Shown: in pieces, positions 45,000-55,783 of the stretch
Position numbering within the stretch: the first letter of the stretch is position 1
Layout of the letters: every line of letters begins with the position of its first letter
DNA from: Gliomastix tumulicola
Lineage: Eukaryota > Ascomycota > Sordariomycetes > Hypocreales > Bionectriaceae
NCBI GenBank assembly: GCA_001599755.1
Contig: BCHX01000010.1
Span: 354,173-418,172 of the forward strand
Direction: 5' to 3'
Length of the DNA stretch: 64,000 nt
Program-made: the position numbers and the translations under genes
The notes under the pieces: generated by a model
The model's input: only the letters and a program-made list of their open reading frames with translations
Told to the model about the DNA's origin: nothing
Databases searched by the model: none

Positions 45000-45483
45000 T
45001 ACACTGTTTTATTGCTCTATGATCAGAGACTTCCTCCATCCTTACCACTCCAATCAGTCTACGGATTCATGACTGTGACTAGTCATACCTAGCCTAGTTC
45101 ACGTGCCTGTTAACAACATCTGTTTAAACAGTCTTAGCTAGGGAAATTAGGTTGAAAGCAATGTGAATTCATCTTAATCATGCGAACTTGGATGTCAAAC
45201 TACCCATCCGGTTAGCAAGAAATGCGAAGTGGAGTGGGGATCCGAACTGGGACCGTGTTAGCTGGCTAACGGCCTGATGGCGTCTATGAGCGTTCAGTCG
45301 CAGTCTGCCACAGCGATTGCACACGGCCGACTAGGAACGAGGTGCTACCCAGACACCCGCACTTAACCCCAATGAGATGGCCTGCCACCCTCCCGACTAC
45401 AACGTGAACCCAAGTTCAGGACGGGTTTCAACGCGACCCGGGGTTCCAGTCTACCCCGAGCCCCCCATGGAAGCATGTACGAA
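45000..45483. other. Intergenic, no gene seen
   Basis: 3' flank of the chromodomain gene. The text gggatccgaactgggacc near 45240 faintly resembles a tRNA T-arm but no cloverleaf can be built. Confidence 0.4.
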
Positions 45484-46429
45484 AAGTTCACAACAGCGAG
45501 AACGAATTTTCGAAACAACAGCCACAGCACAGCACCGATACGCCTCTCTGGAGGGTCAATTGAATAACCTGAAGTCGGACGCATTGCCCAGTGCGTCTTT
45601 TGACCATCATGGCGACTTCCTGGCCCCCAGAAGTCGCATGGCCCGCCGAATTCCGCGAGCACGCCACGAAACCCGGCAAATACCTCAGAGACGCCCTCCT
45701 GTCCATTGAGTGCGCTGGAGACTAGCTTGTGCCTGCCGACCTCGTCAAGTTCATGGCCGTGGGCGCTCTCGCGCTCGTCACCGAGATCCATAATCTCCCC
45801 GACCTCGGCACCATCCACGACGCCCTCCAGATGGCAGGTCTGAATCAAAGGCCGCGGCGGACGACGCGATGCGAGTCCTCCACGACATCAGGACTGAACT
45901 CCAACAGGCGGCCAACACGAGCTAGCAGGCGCTGGAAGACATCCCACAGAACAACGATGCACAGAACGAGACGAAGACGGCGGCCCCTTGGATAAGACGG
46001 TCAAGTAGAATATGCCGATACAAAGCTCTGCCCAGTGACCCGGCCGACGCGATAGGGACGCAGGCGCCCCAGAAGGGCACGAAGGGCCGGGGTAAGCAAG
46101 CCGCGAGCAAGCTAGAGGCGGCGGGCTAGAAGCAGCCACCGGCGGCGGCGGTGGGACCTGTTGAGATCCCCATATGGCCGTCGTTTGCATACTGGGGCGC
46201 GGGTGGCGAGAAGCCTCTCTGCCCCGGCTTTGGGCTGCCACAGCCGCAGCTCGCGAGTGCCGAGGAGGAGGTCTCCCGCAGGACGGCGCGGAGGATCGCA
46301 AGGGAGGAGCGCCCGCCCACCCACCCCCGTGGCGAGGCGAGACTCGTCTTTTTTACTCGCGGGGGCCTCGAACGGGGCCTTAGCCGGACCCTCCGCCGCG
46401 TCCGACGATTCAGGAAGCGGCTAGAGTGA
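45484..46429 (+). mobile_element. LINE 5' end with decayed ORF1 (gag-like)
   Basis: The first 50 bases (acagcgagaacgaatttt.gaaacaacagcca) match the 5' end of the LINE derivative at 48163. The frame from about 45605 reads EVAWPAEFREHATKPGKYLR, DALLSIECAGD, TAG, LVPADLVKFMAVGALALVTE, then shifts near 45840 to AMRVLHDIRTELQQAANTS, TAG, QALEDIPQNNDAQNETKT, and again TAG after SKLEAAG before ending at 46427-46429. Charged helical text is typical of Tad-type ORF1. Several stops make it non-functional. No 3' end or target duplication was found. Confidence 0.55.
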
Positions 46430-46602
46430 AGAAGGATGGAATGCTTGCACAATGTTTGCTTCTCTTTGAATGAGTTGACGAGTAATGCACACGCTACGAA
46501 ACTCTCCTACGCACATGTCGACCGCTCGCTGTCATACTGTCCTATAAAGCCCAACCCTTGCACGTGATGTCGAAGTTTTGTATACGATGCCACTCCCCCC
46601 GC

Positions 46603-47742
46603 TCATTCCTCCGGCAGTCTTGCTAGGAGGGCCTCTATGGCCTCCATAACGGACCGCTCCCGGCCCCCGAGCCGGTCCCTGCCACCCGTTTCAAAGTGGC
46701 CTAGCAGTAACTGCCAGCAGCGACGCCGTGACCCCGTACGCCCAAGCCGCCGCCCAGGCCGTGCCCCGTCCTCCAGGTTCAGCCAGCTGTTATCCCCTCC
46801 GTTGATCCACCCCAACACCTCCTCTACCAGCCTGGGCTGGTGCGGCTCAGTTGCCAACTGCCAGTCACGGAAGAGCTCGTCCAGCACGACCACCGTGCTA
46901 TAATGCCGGATCGCCTCCATTCGCCCTCGGAGCCCAAGATCGGGCGGCAGCATCCCGTTGGCGTTCACACACCGGCTGATCTCGTCCGCCTCTTCGTTCT
47001 TCCCCAAACCCACCGCTGAATGCACCAGTATATTCACCCACCACAGCACTGGGTTGGACCGCACACTCGCATCAGGTTCGCAGAGGGCCGCATATATGAA
47101 CCCCTGCACCTGGCGAGCTATGTCCTCCTTCATCTCCTCCGGCGAAGGCGCGGCGGGGAATACCAGCGTATCTACCAACGTGTGCAGCCGCCCCCGCAGC
47201 GCCTCCGATAGGCGAAGTCCCATGGTTCCCAAGATCCCTCCTTCGTCCCTCACGAGCTCCTCCATGGCATCCTCCATCTCATTACGCTGGTCATCCTTGT
47301 TTGTACACCACACTAGGAAGCAGATCAGGCTCAGCCACACCGACTGCAGCCGCCGCCTTCGCCCAACCTGACCGCGGGTCGCCACCAGCGGCGGCAGCGA
47401 CCCGTCCGCCCCGTCCACACCGACCCGCAGCCGCAGCCGCGCCTCCTCCGGCCACCGCTCGCTGAGCGCGTCAAGCCCGTCCAGATGGTCCCAGAGCGCT
47501 GTGTTGATGGCGGGTCGCACGATGGGATTGACCGTCGTATCCATCCGCGCCGCCCCAGGCCTCCTTCTAGTTTCTTGCAGAAATTGACCCCAGTCGTCCA
47601 CGATCAACTCCCACCGATCGTCTCCGAATACCATCGCCCCGCCAGCCCGATCGAGCCAAACCAGGCAGCTGGATTGCGTCTGCTCGTCTAGGGGCAGCAT
47701 AGCCTCGCCAAGCGGCAGGCGGATCATCTCGGGGCGAGACAT
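46603..47742 (-). CDS. Unknown 379-residue fungal protein
   Basis: A clean frame from MSRPEMIRLPLGEAMLPLDE to the stop at 46603. It reads SCLVWLDRAGGAMVFGDDRW, VWLSLICFLVWCTNKDDQRN, ARQVQGFIYAALCEPDASVR, LWWVNILVHSAVGLGKNEEA and a C-terminal GGRERSVMEAIEALLARLPEE. Predicted mostly helical. GC content is higher than the flanks. I do not recognise the family. A 150-bp piece is duplicated at 30.4 kb, which shows that this sequence has been mobile or copied in the genome. LINE remnants lie on both sides, so retroposition or capture is possible. Confidence 0.7.
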   Translation of the reverse strand: MSRPEMIRLPLGEAMLPLDEQTQSSCLVWLDRAGGAMVFGDDRWELIVDDWGQFLQETRRRPGAARMDTTVNPIVRPAINTALWDHLDGLDALSERWPEEARLRLRVGVDGADGSLPPLVATRGQVGRRRRLQSVWLSLICFLVWCTNKDDQRNEMEDAMEELVRDEGGILGTMGLRLSEALRGRLHTLVDTLVFPAAPSPEEMKEDIARQVQGFIYAALCEPDASVRSNPVLWWVNILVHSAVGLGKNEEADEISRCVNANGMLPPDLGLRGRMEAIRHYSTVVVLDELFRDWQLATEPHQPRLVEEVLGWINGGDNSWLNLEDGARPGRRLGRTGSRRRCWQLLLGHFETGGRDRLGGRERSVMEAIEALLARLPEE

Positions 47743-48149
47743 GGTGGCCTGCCTTACTCTTGTGTGTAAAGCACAAGGGAGCAGCAGAAGCCCTGACGTG
47801 CAACGGCAATGTGGGCGCGGGAATGTCCTGCCCTATGGTCTTGCCTGAAGTGTCATGCAGGGGGTGGGGAAACCAATTGGAACCAAGGAGATCTAGCCAT
47901 AAAACCGCAGGGATGGAATGGTCTAGCACAAGGAGCAGGGCAGTGCGGGTGGATAGAGAGATATAGAGACCCCGTCGCCGAGAAAGGGGGAGGAAGAATG
48001 GACGAGCAGGTGCAGGTGGAGAGGTCTTGATACGACCACCGTACACCACACTCGTCACGTGTACCCCACCCTACCCTTGTCGACAAGGGGGGTTCACCGC
48101 CATATTTGTTTCGCTCATCCCTGTCGCGCTTACGTCTTGCACCACTGAA
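47743..48149. other. Intergenic, 5' flank of the 379-aa gene
   Basis: GC-rich, no recognisable gene. Ends at the target-site duplication of the next LINE. Confidence 0.4.
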
Positions 48150-48162
48150 GGTAGTCCTGTCG

Positions 48163-49183
48163 GACGAAGACATCACAGCGAGAACGAATTTTTGAAACAA
48201 CAGCCACGCAAAAGAACAAACACTGCAGCCTGCGGTCGCGATAAGCTTCGACGGGCCATAGCATCTTCCCCCACGATGTTGTGTGTCCATCGGCGCCTCG
48301 TCGCGGCCGCAGGCCGGAAAAGAGCGCAAAACCCTACGAGCAAGCCACGAAAACAACGCACCCGCCCCCGACCACGCGCCCATACCTGACACCACCACAC
48401 TTCATGCAGTGCGACGACCGAGACGTCCCGCCACGCCGACATGCCCGACAGACCGGTGTATCCCCTCTCATCGACTGCCCGCCAGGCGCTCGGCAGCCAA
48501 CATACAAAGTCCACACAATACTACAGATTCCAAACAGCATGGATCGCTGTCGCCCCCCTCCCCCCAACCTTGGTGGCGGAGGCTTGGTCACCCTCCGCCA
48601 CTCGGCTCGTCGGCTCTGAGGAGGCAGTCGCGAGAGGGCGGGCATACCTGGCCGTCTAACATGTCGGAGCGAGCGGAGCATTGCACTACACGGCCAACGT
48701 CGTCAGGGGCCGCACACACGGAACACACACAAAGCCACATAGGAACCCAGCTGGAGGCAACAGAACAAAGGCACACCCAAATCAGAGAACATACAGAATC
48801 CTGGGGGCACGAGGAAGGCAATCACACAGGCAAAGCCGATGGCTGGGGGGAGACTGAAGGTACACGGTCGCACGCATGGTGGCGTTAGCCACCGACATAT
48901 CCACAATACGCAGACATCATACAGAACGCATTTGGACACAACAAATGGGAAAATCTGGGGAACAAACAGATTGGAAAATATATGGAGTCTTCAACAGACT
49001 GGATGTAATTAGTAGAGAGAAACGGCGGGAAACCTGGGGACAGCTGGCCTTTTTCCAACAAATAGGCGAAGTGGGGCGTGCACAGGATGGGCGCTTCGGC
49101 TGCCAGCCAGGACCTGCCACCGGACATAGCTGCTGGACATGGCGGCTGCAACCGAGTAGGAATTGAAACTGAAACTGAAACTG
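48163..49183 (+). mobile_element. Internally deleted LINE derivative with both ends and target duplication
   Basis: The 5' end (gacgaagacatcacagcgag, then aacgaatttttgaaacaaca) matches that at 45.49 kb. The 3' end (gctgctggacatggcggctg, caaccgagtaggaattgaaa, then (ctgaaa)n) matches the Tad-like copies elsewhere. A 13-bp direct repeat ggtagtcctgtcg flanks it at 48150-48162 and 49184-49196. The roughly 1.02-kb body has no reverse transcriptase; it contains only short Arg/Pro- and His/Thr-rich frames. It therefore looks like a non-autonomous derivative that kept both termini. Confidence 0.75.
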
Positions 49184-49196
49184 GTAGTCCTGTCGT

Positions 49197-49880
49197 TCGT
49201 TGTCTTATTGTGGGCGTTGCCGGCAAATGAAGTTGACTGCTGGGAGGGATGTCGTTCTTTACGACGGGGTCAGAGGTGTGGAAGTCGGATGCTAGTTCCT
49301 GCGGCCAGTTTGGGTCGCTCCACGTTGTCTTTGAGCGAAGACCCAGGTCATTGGGTTGCGAGGAGTGGTCTCCAGTTCACTGATGAACTGTGTAACTACC
49401 AGCTCCCGCTCCGGGGACCATCTGCTCGACTACCTGATCGTCGTCGTCCCGCTCCGCCAGGCGTTCCTCCGCGTCTCCGCGCCCCGGGCCACCCTGTCCC
49501 CGTACCTGTGGGGGAAGGACGGCGGCCTCGACCGTGACAAATACCAACGGCGCCTCGTGCTGCTCGCCTGGCGCCCACACGGCGTGATCAACCCCTAGCG
49601 CCCGTACACGACCACCGCAGGGCCTCGGTGAAGACCTCAACCATGGCTTCAAGCATCAGAAACAGCGCCGGCTCGTCCTCGGCGTCCTTGGGCACCGCGA
49701 ACGAGGCGTGCACCTGATCCTTCTTCAAACCCCGCAGGTGCACCACGGCCGATCGGTGGCTGCCGTATCTATGCACGGTGTTAGCTGCCGCCTGGCATCC
49801 TTCAGATACCCACTGATAGCTGCCGCAGCGTTTGCAGCGTGATGCCAGGCCCAAAAGCTTGTGCTTGCCGGGTACACCGT
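49197..49880. other. Decayed coding sequence, unidentified
   Basis: A plus-strand stretch reads SGDHLLDYLIVVVPLRQAFL, RVSAPRATLSPYLWGKDGGL and ends at 49598; a minus-strand stretch (49588-49854) reads HLRGLKKDQVHASFAVPKDA. Either could be part of a broken gene; I cannot name it. Confidence 0.3.
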
Positions 49881-49977
49881 CTAATCACATTGCTGAGGTG
49901 TTCGGTCGTCCATGGCTCACTATGGTCGGCTGGCTGCGCGACTACAACCAAGTAGGAATTGAACCTGAACCTGAACC
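49881..49977 (+). mobile_element. LINE 3'-end fragment
   Basis: Only the terminal part is left: gtcggctggctgcgcgacta, caaccaagtaggaattgaac, then three cctgaa units. It is followed by gattttgaacttgtctacta, nearly the same sequence that flanks the LINE fragment at 55.7 kb. The 5' border is approximate. Confidence 0.6.
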
Positions 49978-50043
49978 TGATTTTGAACTTGTCTACTACA
50001 AACTAGTAAGAGATAAATGAACTCGATCGGCCAACCGATGACA

Positions 50044-50645
50044 CTATCTTCCGGTCATAATCCACTTCTTCAAAGTTTCTTTATCTGCTCCTCTGACCAA
50101 AATATGTATGTGTTCAAGGTCTGGTATGCTCTGTGCAACTGGCAGGTTCTTGAACCAAAGGATCTCCCATGATTTTGGAGAATCCGTAAAATACCTCTTA
50201 ATGAATTTTTCAACTGCCACTTCAGACTCAGATGCTAGGTGCCCAGACTCCGGGTCATGAGTAAGAGCGATTCGAGACCAAGCGGTTAGATGTGTGACAT
50301 CTTGTGGCAAGGCATACGGCCAATCGTTCACCTGAACCCAGTAGTCGGATGTATTTAGGAAGGGGGCATGAGGTCCCGTGTGTACGGAATGGTCTTGCCA
50401 ACTGGTCGGTAGACGCTTTTGCACCATGTATCTGGCTAAGCTTCCGTACTGGGTCTTGATGTTATCTGCCCATCGCATGTATTGGTCTCTATCGGCCCGT
50501 TTTCTTTTCCTCAGGGAAGAGTATTGATTGGTATCTATTCACGGTGGCGAGGGTGAGTAGGTTACTTGAGTACTGCTGGGATAAAGGACTAACCGATCAG
50601 CTGTTTTAATTCCTCCCAGCTGTAGTTCGGACCCTCAATGTCCAT
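50044..50645 (-). CDS. DUF3605-family protein
   Basis: Two exons, 50645-50594 and 50534-50044, joined across a 59-bp intron (GTTAGT donor, AATAG acceptor) to give 180 residues. It starts MDIEGPNYSWEELKQLI and continues QYMRWADNIKTQYGSLARYM, VNDWPYALPQDVTHLTAWSR, EKFIKRYF, ILWFKNLPVAQSIPDLEHIH, VLVRG. The NDWPY, THLxxW, WFKNxxxxQSIxxLEHxH and LVR motifs in this order are diagnostic for DUF3605, a fungal family of small proteins. Some annotations link it to GPI-related processes, but I see no evidence for a function here. The gene is intact. Confidence 0.82.
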
Positions 50646-50921
50646 GTTGTATCTCAGGCAGACGAGACCTAGATGTTCTGTGTGACTATCTCAACAGACG
50701 AGGACGGCCCTAAATACCGAATTGAGTAAGTAGGGTGGGGAAAACAATTTCCAGTGTTTGACCTGCTTGAAGCCACGTGGTATCACGTGAGATTAAATTG
50801 AGTTTTGAAAGATTATGGTGAGGTTAGACTGCGGGAGCGAGATATAATGAAGGTGATAATCCATCGGATGTTAGGTGCAACGAAAGATGGCTTTATGTTG
50901 TTGTCGCTTGCATAAGTATGA
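50646..50921. other. Intergenic between convergent/divergent minus-strand genes
   Basis: Promoter region of the DUF3605 gene. No feature recognised. Confidence 0.4.
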
Positions 50922-51578
50922 TTAGACGAAGGTCCACCACTGGCCGCTATGACATTGAATGCCACTTTGATAACAAGGTGTTTCTGGATCTCGTACGACT
51001 ACCAGCTTCGTTGAGGTATGTTGAGACTCTGAGTCTACAGTGATGCTTACAGGCCTCTTTCTCTTGTAAATATGACATCTAAATATGTCAATACGCGGGC
51101 GCATTTTTATCACTGTGCATACACCTAACGTAGCACCGAGAAATAAAATTAGTGGAGGGGCTTCCAAGGCCACGCGTGAGCTATCGGGGTGCTATGCCGT
51201 GCAGAATATCCCACCACTTGTACTTTCCAGAGATTTAGACGTTTCGGTGGCCGGTCCATCCTCCGAGATTGTTGTGCCGGTGGTTTCACATATAGTAGTC
51301 GTCTCGTATAATGTAGTGCTAAGCATTTTCGTTTGAATTCCACCAACGTATGTTTCTGTGAGGGCTGTACTTCCGTCATAGTCTACCATAGCACTCTGTG
51401 TCTGGATGATATGCGGAGAGACAATAATCCGCTTTATAACACTTGTTTCACAGTGGTGATCTAAGTTAATGTTAGTAATGCTCATTAGCTTGGGATAGAC
51501 CGACAGACCACTGGAAGCCCCATTAGCGAAGATTATAAATAGCAGTAACATAACTTGGATACTAGTGCTAGTTTCCAT
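50922..51578 (-). pseudogene. Secreted/type I membrane protein interrupted by one TAG
   Basis: From METSTSIQVMLLLFIIFANG (signal peptide, cleavage near GASS) the frame runs through a Ser/Thr-rich ectodomain (TTLYETTTICETTGTTISED) to TAG at 51192-51194. It continues in the same frame as HPDSSRVALEAPPLILFLGA then TLGVCTVI (a membrane helix), a basic stop-transfer (KMRPRIDIFRCHIYKRKR) and a cytosolic tail ending at 50922. Short intron alternatives across the TAG (26, 32, 34, 37, 43 nt) are all too short and not multiples of three. The 128-residue product would be secreted free, whereas the ancestral 218-residue form was probably a membrane-anchored surface protein. No family recognised. Four Cys residues lie in the ectodomain. 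Confidence 0.55.
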
Positions 51579-52145
51579 GTACAGCCTGCTGTCAGCAAAG
51601 ATTTTCCGAACTACGTCTAGGGCTTTTAACTGAGATTACAAGTCGCGGCTGCTTTGGGACTTTGTTCTAATGTGGACATGCTTTTCAATGCATTTGAGAG
51701 CTTTGCTAAAGTCAGCCAGTAAGTAGGAAAGTGGCTGAAGAGTCATACGGGTAACTGGGAATAAGTCTCTTCTGCGCGCCTGTCATGAGTAGCTGGCATC
51801 GGCCGATACTAGCCATCATTACGTTAGAGGGCGCAGATTGGTCGACGGAAAGCAGTCGCTGTATGTGTTGACTCATTTGGGGTCTTCCCCAGATGGAAAC
51901 GATAGCACGGACTGGTAGGCTGGCGTGCACCGCGTCACGCTGCGCAGACGACTTACCATGCCGTGCTGCTCGCTTCCGTCCCACATCCGCCGCGGCTTTG
52001 GCTTCATAAGTTGTGTATTTTCGTGGCTTACTGCGTTTGCGCGACTCTGTGGGAATGCTGGGGTTGACAGTATCTATTGCGCGCGACGAAGAGAATGCGG
52101 GAGGTCTGATTCGGCAAGCCTATAGTATTTGGTGGATGGTAATAA
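51579..52145. other. Intergenic, no gene seen
   Basis: 5' flank of the membrane protein. A short plus frame at 51925 is unrecognised. Confidence 0.4.
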
Positions 52146-52499
52146 ATGAATCATGATGAGAGAAAATTCCAAAGCCACCATCTCTTGCCCCTGAGTACTG
52201 GTAATATTAAGGGGAAGCAAACGTCCAATCACGTAGTCGAAAATAACCCCTGTATGGAGGCGTAAAGACATGGTCGTCTTAATTATGTTTCCCGTACCAA
52301 GGTAACGCATGTAGTCAAGATAGATCGACATTCAGGAGCAATCGGAATAGTAGCGTTCATGGTCCTCATCTCTCTCACGATGTAAAAAGACAGCATGCAC
52401 AGATGCGAAAGTATACCCAGGGACAAGCACCGCCTCACTCCCGACTCGCGACCGGTCGGGCCCACTATTTACTTGATTTGGTGACCGCAAAAATCAAAG
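52146..52499 (+). repeat. 355-bp direct repeat, copy 1
   Basis: Matches 54679-55033 in the same orientation over its whole length with about 90% identity. It starts atgaatcatgatgagagaaa and ends gaccgcaaaaatcaaa. Differences are mainly transitions plus a few 1-base gaps. It ends about 113 bp before the BAH-PHD start codon, so it may be that gene's promoter. The ends are not TG..CA, so it is not a standard LTR. Confidence 0.8.
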
Positions 52500-52612
52500 C
52501 GGAGCGTGTCGGTTGTCGGCTAAATAGTTCTTCCGGGCTTTGACAGGAAAGGGAATGCTTGAAGAAAATCTGCGAGCTCGAAGACTTCAACTCTCACCTA
52601 TGATTGCGCCAC

Positions 52613-54080
52613 ATGCCGTCTACGAAGCGACCACTCCCCAGCGCAGCAGCTGAGCGTGCCGAGCGCAGCTTCACGATACGGACGAGGCCCCTAGCGCAGG
52701 TCGAGACCAGCCAACATTTTCTCGGGACGCGCAAGTCTCGAAGGAGAGATGAAAATTGCGCGGCAAAATGGTTCCGGCAGATCTGCCCTTTTGAGCCGAA
52801 GGGCAAGTTCAAGACAGACGAGACGGTAGATGTAGAGTATCTTGTCGATCCCCGTGCTAGCTGGCAGGCTATGACGCACTACAAAAGCTTCGTCTGTAGG
52901 TTCTCTTTTTTCTCTTCGCTCCTTCCGCTCGACGCACGCGTTTGGCGCTGTCCAGTCCCTTTGTCGGTGCCAATATATCAGTCGCCCCTTGTTGCCCAAG
53001 CTGACAAAGATAACAAAGGGCGCAAAACAAAATTTCAAACTGGCAATTACGTCTACGTCGCAAATGAGGAGACTGTCAAGCGCCAGCGTACTGCGGACAA
53101 TGCTCCACCCTCTGAGCCGCTGACCGATCATTGGGTCGCTCGAATTTTGGAGATTCGGGCGCTCGACAGGCAGAACGTTTTCGCACGTATTTTCTGGATG
53201 TACTGGCCTGACGAGCTCTCTGCGGGCACGACCGGCGGCCGCAAGTCGGTCAAAGGACGACAGTCGTATCATGGCGAGCACGAACTTATTGCCTCCAACC
53301 ACAGTCAGTTTGGCCGGCCTGGTGCGTACATTTCTCTGTGCTGGCTGACTCGAAGCAGTGGACGTGATTGATGTGGTCAGCGTCACGAGCCTCGCTGAAG
53401 TCAACCAGTGGTCCGAAGCCGACGACGAGGATACTCAGCGCTCGCTGTACTGGAGACAAGTCCTCAACGTCCACACCATGCAGCTATCAGTAAGAAGGAC
53501 TTTTTGAGCGTACCATACCCTTGGTATCCCAGCTGACGAGGAATAGTCTGCCCGGCCCATTTGCAAGTGCAATAAACCAGCGCATCCGGATAAGATGCTT
53601 CTTTGCTGCCCTAATCAGGAATGTAAAAAGTGGATGCACGACGACTGTCTCCGTCACGACGCTCTGATGAGGGTCTACAAGCGACTTGGAGAGTCAAAAT
53701 TCCAGGACATCAAAGGTCACGAGACTGACACAGAGGGAAGAGACGAGCGCACGATTTTGATCTTGGACCCGGCCTCAGCCCCGTCCCCAACTCTAGCTCC
53801 AGCACAGGCCCAAATAGTAGGGGACGTGGCTGCCGCCGCCGCCACGTCCGCGGACCTGCCCAAGTTTCCATTGGTCCAGCCATCTGCGTCACAGTCCACA
53901 ACAGCCGCTAGGACAAGGGCCAAAAGGGAACCTTACCGTGGGCTTTTTGAAGCTACACTCGACCCGTGCAGCAGCCCATTGGCGTGGCATGTTCGAGACT
54001 CTGGAGCCAATGTTACTGGCGGCGTCAAGGAGTGGCGTGAATCAGCGCGGTGCCTCTTTTGCCACAACTTGCTCGACTGA
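52613..54080 (+). CDS. BAH-PHD domain chromatin reader
   Basis: Four exons: 52613-52895, 53001-53321, 53359-53489, 53547-54080, in frame, 422 residues. The BAH domain spans exons 2-3: NYVYVANEETVKRQRTADNA, HWVARILEIRALDRQNVFAR, IFWMYWPDEL, HELIASNH, DVIDVVSV. The PHD finger is in exon 4: ICKCNKPAHPDKMLLCCPNQ, ECKKWMHDDCL. The C terminus EWRESARCLFCHNLLD matches the conserved last Cys-pair segment of fungal BAH-PHD proteins, so the gene is full length. Proteins of this architecture include EPR-1 of Neurospora, which reads H3K27 methylation to keep Polycomb-type silencing; orthology is not claimed. An Ala-rich linker (about residues 310-325) precedes the end. The gene lies exactly between two 355-bp direct repeats. 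Confidence 0.82.
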
Positions 54081-54678
54081 GCGGTGCTCCAATCATCAAA
54101 TTCTCTCCAATGTGGGCGATTCTAGGACATACGACGGTTCCCACGACCGCCGCGTATATGAGGTCGACATGGCATTTCTATCATGGGGAGGATGTAGCCT
54201 TCTGGAGGTGAGGACAGTCGGGGTGCCGAGGGGCGAGCTGCGGAGAACGGCGGCTCGATCGCTGCAGGCCGTCCTCGCGAGGGGTTCATCAGAACGATCT
54301 ACGGGACGCAACCACACAGACTTTAAACGGGCTGAGACGGACAATGCACAATGCTAGGTTTCAGCCCTACCTAAATCAAATAAACGAGCACGGACCGGAC
54401 GGGTGGAGCAGGGGAGGAAGGTGACCATCGACAGGAAAGTATATCTTTGAGGGAAACTAGAGACGTACTACTGTACCAAGGCGTATCGAATCAATTTAAG
54501 TCAAGAAGCACACAGCAGGGACAAAGAAGCTCTTCAGTCAGCATCGAAGGAAGAGACCGCTGCGGGCTTCCAGCGCTGGCTGCAAGACCTGCCACCGAAC
54601 ACTCTGGTCGTCTACTCGGACGTATCAGGACGGCAAGTCGATCTACCGAGGCTGCGGCCGTCTCGGCCCGGCTGAAGG
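54081..54678. other. Intergenic between BAH-PHD gene and direct repeat copy 2
   Basis: 3' flank of the BAH-PHD gene; no second gene recognised. Confidence 0.4.
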
Positions 54679-55033
54679 ATGAATCATGATGAGAGAAAAT
54701 TCCAAAGCCGCCATCTCTTGCCCCTGAGCACTGGTAACATTAAGGGAAGCATATGTCCGATCACGTGGTCGAAAATAACCCCTGTATGGAGGTGTAAAGA
54801 CATGGTTGTCTCAATCATGTTTCCCGTACCAAGGTAACGCATGTAGTCAAGATAGTTCGATATTCAGGAGCAATCGGAATAGTAGCGTTCATGGTCTTCA
54901 TCTTTCTCGCGATGTAAAGACAGCATGCACAGATGCGTAAGTATACGGCGTGGACAAGCACCCCGACTCAGTTCTGACCTGTGATTGGTCGGGCCCATTA
55001 CTTACCTGATTTGGTGACCGCAAAATTCAAAAG
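54679..55033 (+). repeat. 355-bp direct repeat, copy 2
   Basis: See copy 1. It is followed by ttttgaccgctaaaatc, itself similar to the repeat's own end, and then unique sequence with no BAH-PHD start. If the repeat is a promoter, this second copy has lost its gene. Confidence 0.8.
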
Positions 55034-55690
55034 GGTTTAGTTTTGACCGCTAAAATCTGATTGGCCAGAGCGCCGCGAAGCGACGACGAGGTCGGCAACT
55101 TGCCATCACAATATCACGACAGCAGGGACGAGACATGAGAAAATAAATTGTTGAAAAGCTTATCAAGACCGTAGAGTATCCAGAAATGCTGCTCTTATAT
55201 ATTTTATCGCATGTTGTCGATCTGGTTTGAAGCGGTATATACCCAATAGTGGTGCGGATGGATCCAATACGCCCCCTGGTGCGCCTAGCAGTGCGCCTGA
55301 TGCGATGTCTAATAAGCCTAAAAGGCCTTGGCCGATGTCCGCTCCTTCTGCGAACGAGAAGTTCTTAGATTGCACGTATTTCGGCCAACTTCACTCGTCA
55401 CCGCCTAGGTGATGGGGCAATCCCCGAAAATGTGGCCCTATACGCTGACGAGTAACCATGGTGGCGCAAGTGGCGCATCCGAGAAGCTCCAGATCAGACA
55501 CGTAAGTGGGGCGATGTGCCCCTGGAGGATTGGCTGTGGTCTGGCTACTAGAAGAAGAGCTCCCTGTTGGTGCATGCTAAACCCGGCCCCCCGAGATGCG
55601 TTCGGGGTATGCAAATTCGACACCGAATTTGGCTCCCTGCTTGGCTGTCGAATAAACTCATGCCAGCGAGTGGAAGCCCACTCTACTTTT
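55034..55690. other. Intergenic, no confident gene
   Basis: Minus-strand frame 55163-55375 is Gly/Leu/Ala-rich and unrecognised. Otherwise nothing seen. Confidence 0.35.
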
Positions 55691-55711
55691 GATTTTGTAC
55701 TTGTCTACTAG

Positions 55712-55783
55712 GCCAAACCCCGCTTTCGGGCATGGCTGCTGGGAAAGGGCGGCTGCAACCGAGTAGGAATTGAACCTGAACCT
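55712..55783 (+). mobile_element. 72-bp LINE 3'-end insertion with 21-bp target duplication
   Basis: The insert is gccaaaccccgctttcgggc, the gctgctgggaaagggcggct segment, gcaaccgagtaggaattgaa and two cctgaa units. It is flanked by the direct repeat gattttgtacttgtctacta plus g at 55691-55711 and 55784-55804. This is an extreme 5' truncation of the window's Tad-like LINE. Confidence 0.85.

Noticed and set aside
45230..45290. tRNA or tRNA-derived SINE on the minus strand
   Set aside because: Only a T-arm-like ggtcccagttcggatcc; no A-box or stem pairing.
46133..46429. Independent Arg-rich gene on either strand
   Set aside because: It is the same frame as the LINE ORF1 remnant continuing past a TAG.
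52146..55033. LTR retrotransposon with BAH-PHD cargo
   Set aside because: Repeat ends are not TG..CA, no primer-binding site, no polypurine tract, no polymerase. Kept only as a repeat-flanked gene.
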